From Galbula dea (Eukaryota; Chordata; Aves; Piciformes; Galbulidae), in contig VWZX01000899.1 in assembly GCA_013399015.1 (NCBI GenBank), positions 1 through 64,000 of the forward strand: 64,000 nucleotides of DNA, written 5' to 3'. The notes below the pieces were generated by a model that saw nothing but the letters and a program-made list of their open reading frames with translations, searched no databases and had not been told where the DNA came from. Below, piece by piece: positions 59,946 to 64,000 of the stretch (positions are counted from its first letter, which is position 1; the number at the start of each line of letters is the position of its first letter). A program made the translations under genes and the position numbers.

Positions 59946-61449
59946 GACTTAGACAACATGCATCTTGGGGTTTGGTGTAGCCGCCGTGAGACATCTTGTT
60001 GGCAGAAAGTGAAGAAGGTGCCTGTAGTTATTCTTAGCCATGGATGGACCAAAATCTTGGCTGCTTTTGCAAACCTAACCTCAGTGGGAGGATCAGAAGA
60101 CCAGACTTCACTCATGTGGTTCCTGATCCAGTGAGCACTGGGATTGCCATGCTCCATACCATGAGTGCTGAGTCCCAGCAGAGTTAATCAATGCTTCACA
60201 GACATGTTTGAAGCCATGAACCCCAACCCAAAATGCTGGAAAATTGTTTTAACATCATATTCTTTTTCTTTCTAGCATGAGGAGGACTACTCCTGAGTGC
60301 CAGTGAGCGCCTAGGTGAGGGGGGCTATCGTGGGGCTGGTCCTGCGCCCACAGAAACTCAGCATAAATCAGGATTAGTGCTGCAGCATCTGGGGAGCTGC
60401 GCCAGCAATGAGCCAACGCGAGAGGGAAATCAGGCCCTGCAAAGCAGGCTCCCTGAGTGACATGTTTATTCCTGCCAAGATCCCATCTTTTATCCCCTAA
60501 ACAGAGCAGCCTGGTAAGCCCCTCTAAGTCTCTGGTATGCTAAACTGATATGGAAGCCCTGCTCTTGTCCCACTGGAAGGAAATATGGTGGAAAGTGACT
60601 GGTGCTACATCTTTTGGCATTGCTAGCCAAGGCCCTCACTGCCCATTCAAGTACACTGAGGTGCCCTACCATTGTGTTGGATCTTTTTTTTTGCATCCTG
60701 CATCTGGCTGGTGGGGAGGAGAGGGAGGTGGGGAGGGTGATGGAAAAATGCTGAGTGTAGAAAATGCAGCCTTCCTTCTCCTCCCTCCCCTTTCCCCCCC
60801 TCACTTGGGTGCAATTGATTTAGGAGCTTTTCTTAAGTAAAGATTTCATCACGAAAGAGCTTTCTCCTAAGAGCCACTGAGAAATTGTCTTGCCCCCTCT
60901 CTCTTATTTAGGTATAGGTATGTTCATATACAGGAGGATGAGTCTTTCCTGACCTAGGTGGCAGGTACTTGAACTAATGAGTTTATTTGCTATCCTTGCC
61001 TGGGAAACAATATTCAGTCTTAGGACTTAAGGTGGCACAGAAAATGACCATAGCATCATTTCTGAATGTCTGAAAATTCCTTATGATGGATTATGAGGGA
61101 TAATAACCTTGACCTTTTTTCCAAGGCTGGGAGGAGCACTTAGGAGACAGTAAGTAGGTTTCCTAATGTTTTTGGCATTAGAATTTCAATAAAAATCAAG
61201 TGAATCCTCAGGCTAAGGGCTACCTTTAAAATCCACAGTATTACAAAAATAAGATTTAGGTTGCTTCTGGATCCACACTCATTTTTCTAGATTTTAGGCA
61301 CAGGACACGTGCACTGTGTCTCAAGTCTTGTTCTTACATGTGGACGCCTGAGCAAGGCCTTTCTGAAGCATGCAGGTGTCCCATCAAGGTATTGGAAGAC
61401 TCTGTCCTCTCCCATAGAGTGCTTCAGAGGGTCAAGGCCTCAATGTTTT
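59946..61449. other. Single-copy stretch with a CpG-containing patch
   Basis: No confirmed gene. The patch at 60276-60470 has several CpGs and splice-like signals at its left edge. The plus frame at 60550-60840 and the minus frame at 60490-60804 overlap and show no motif. Confidence 0.5.
60276..60314 (+). other. Possible micro-exon between splice-like sites
   Basis: The tract ttctttttctttctag ends at 60275. After 39 bases the sequence ctag|gtgagg gives a good donor-like site at 60315. All three frames contain a stop inside the 39 bases, so it cannot be an internal coding exon. A non-coding exon remains possible. Confidence 0.2.
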
Positions 61450-61540
61450 GTGAGGTATCTGCACTTAGCCTTGTTGAACCTCATGCCATTGGCTTTGGCC
61501 CATCGATCCAGCCTGTCCAGGGCCCTCTGTAGTTTTGATG
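61450..61540 (-). mobile_element. Small CR1 RT-region fragment, inverted
   Basis: ccttgttgaacctcatgcca, then tggcccatcgatccagcctg and tccagggccctctgtag, are the complement of the CR1 block LQRALDRLDRWA...MRFNKAK. Both ends are lost. Confidence 0.8.
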
Positions 61541-64000
61541 CATTCTGATATTTAAAATATGTTTCTAAAAATCCCCTACAAAATAGTGAATTCTGTTTGA
61601 AAAGAACATTTCAAATGCGTAAGTGGGTCCAGGTCTACAAAACACGAAGACATTCAGACTTCCTACAGTGATTAGGGAGGTCTTCCACACATAGGAAACT
61701 ACCCACTGTGACAGTAGTGGAGACACTCAATATCCAAAAACATAATAGCAAGTTATAAGGACCCTACCCTGAGCTAGACCTAGTAGGAAAACAGGAGTTT
61801 TCTTTTGAAAAGTTCCCATTTAGAACATTTGAAAAATGGATGGTTTTCTCTTTGGCCCCACAGGAAAATCAAGACAACTCAGCTTATGGAAAGTTCTCCT
61901 TTCACTTGCCTTCTTGTGGTTTTCCAACATTAGCCTAGCAGACAAGGGTAAAGAAGTAAAAAATATATTTTTTCCCCATTTCATTTTATTCTGTTATTCT
62001 TTTCTTGCTTGAAAGAAATCTCAAGGTATTAATTCTGATTCTTTGAAGAGAAAATACTTCAGCCATTCAAAGATGATGTTTAAACTGGAAAGTCTCTTTG
62101 TTAAAACCCTACATCAAAAACGTATGTAATTATCTGCTTTTCTATATAAAATAAAGTTGAGTGTGCCATCAATACTGTGGAGTGACCATCTTCCAAAATA
62201 CCAAGTAATTTCAAAGCTTTTGGAAGATGAACTGTTTAACTGAACAAAGAATACTTCCTGAAAGAATTCATTGTCACTTAAGCCAGGTTTGTAAGGAAAG
62301 CATGCCCTTGGAAATGGCTCACCTCCAAGGTCTGTGCAGAAAACACAGAAATAAAATGCATCATTTTGTCAGTAATTGCTAGTTAAAGACAAAACAGTAG
62401 TACCTATTTTATCCAAATAATTTTCCCTTTGTAGATAATTGTGTAAATGTATTCTGCTCTTTGTGAGAGTTTTCAGGAAGATGAGATTTACATTGACAAG
62501 TAATCTGTACAAGTAATATCTAACCTGCAGCTCTCCTAGGAATGAACTATTAATATCTCTCTATGAATGCCTGAATATTGATACCAGAAAGGTAGCTGGG
62601 ATGAAAGCAGAGCACCCCCAAAGAACAAGCAGGGATTTCAAAAAGCTGGGAGCCCTCCTTTCTGTTATCTAGCCCAGAAATACTGACAGAGGCTAAAGAC
62701 ACCACTGTGCATAGCTCTTTGCCTGCTGAGGTGAGAACATGTAGGTTTTGAGTGCACTTAGTGTCTACTTACTTAGTGAGTATTTATTTAAAATGATCTG
62801 CTTTTGTAAACTTTCCTGGCAGTAAATTAATTATTTGAACTAATTGAGGAGATTAAACATAAAAGGACCATGATACAGCAATTCACTAATGAAGACTCAT
62901 GTTAGGGGAAGAGTTTGATCTTCTTTCGTGGTGGACTATCAACTCTGCAGGGTATCAGCTCTTACAAAACAAACAGAAAGTGACTGCAGAGCAGCTTACC
63001 GAGCCAGATGTTGAGTGAGACCCTGGGGACCAGCAGGATCAGAAAGAGAAACATTAGAGAGCACTAATAACATTTGGAAATGGCAGTTCATGAGCTATCT
63101 CAGAAGAGATGGATGATGGTCTGAAAGACTGCCTAAAACCCATCCAGAAGTAGATGTGTATCAGCCCGGCATGGCTGCATGGGCAAGGAATGGAAGTGAG
63201 CCAACGAGAAAACTGGAATGATTTTTTCCCCAAGAATTGCCCTCTGTCCTATCAACTTCACAGTATTGACACCAGGATTCAAATACTAGGTTCAAAACTT
63301 GGAATGAATGTGATGAAGATTTCTAAATCTGTAGGAAGAAAAACAAGTATAATAAAGCAGGGAAACTGGGGGATTTGTTTGTTTTTCCAAGTGATGGACC
63401 AAGAATCTTTGCTTCACAATAAATTTTGTTCTATTTGATTTTCCTCTTTAAAATGCCCTGTCAGTAAATCAGAATCAGGGAGGTTTTGCTTCTCCTGCCC
63501 TCCTAGAGCCTGTGTTTCCTAATGCATGTGTCCCACTTCCAGGAGTCTTATGTTCCACTGGAAAATCTTATATTTGTTCTTTCCTTGAATACCACAGGAG
63601 CCATGTGAACTTCAGAAATACTGCTCATAGTAATAAAACTGAGCCACAGAAGGGTATCCAGACCCTGGATCATGATTAGCTCTGCCCTTAGTTTAAGAGT
63701 GGTTAATATAGCCATCTCAGAATAAATACTTCTTCATCTTATTGCACAACATTCAATTTATAAACAGTTTACACACACATAAAGAGAGAGCTATAAGAGC
63801 AGCTGATAAATGATCCCTTCCTACCTACTGCAAGGAAAGAGCTTACACGAGCCCAAAGACCTTCCCAGCGCTGCTTTCTTCACATGACTGCTCCTTCTTC
63901 CAACCTGGTGCTGCTCATTAGAAACTAGATAGAGATTCAACTGTGTCTGGGGACAAGAACTGGGAGCTGGGAGACCCCAAAATGTCATACCAAATCCCTG
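61541..64000. other. Single-copy non-coding stretch to the window end
   Basis: No gene or transposon recognised. It is AT-rich throughout. The frame at 63154-63438 (94 codons) has no motif or splice context that I trust. Confidence 0.5.

Overview
The window reads as non-coding bird DNA. It is AT-rich and carries no recognisable protein-coding gene, rRNA or tRNA, no CRISPR array and no bacterial-type signal. About 30 separate stretches match the 3' half of avian CR1 LINEs. They show the CR1 ORF2 C-terminal peptide (for example [15 protein letters not shown]) and the 3' tail motif ATTCTATG or its complement. With my approximate boundaries they cover close to a fifth of the window. A probable ERVL-type LTR with an internal TAA/TGA microsatellite at about 2845-3665 fits the same picture. 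The species cannot be fixed from sequence alone.

Layout: 1-14.8 kb holds dense CR1 copies, the LTR, an ancient L2/CR1-group reverse transcriptase relic (5.2-5.6 kb), an old CR1 relic (8.3-8.66 kb), and the longest CR1 frame, 292 codons, at 9.9-10.8 kb. That frame contains a single N flanked by an exact 41-bp repeat, which looks like an assembly seam. From 14.8 to 30.9 kb, mostly single-copy sequence is broken by seven or eight CR1 fragments and a 75-bp polypyrimidine tract. A compound CR1 block occupies 30.97-32.44 kb. From 33 to 47.5 kb further copies appear, including one at 37.3-38.0 kb with a 5' inversion of the twin-priming type. From 47.5 to 64 kb the DNA is mainly single-copy, with four or five CR1 pieces and a few CpG-dense patches (49.75, 55.5, 58.9 and 60.3 kb).

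The CR1 copies differ in subfamily and decay, so they record several waves of insertion. All are 5' truncated. Several also lack the 3' end, which points to later deletion. None can encode an active element: the best copy lacks the endonuclease and most of the reverse transcriptase, and its FADD-type catalytic motif reads FAND.

The single-copy DNA is most simply a large intron or intergenic region. A few patches are exon-like or enhancer-like (CpG clusters, splice-site-like flanks, TAATTA-rich blocks). These are proposals only and need cross-species alignment or RNA data. I found no convincing new biological system. The best leads are the ancient RT relic, the twin-primed CR1, the N-flanked duplication, and the CpG-dense exon-like patches.
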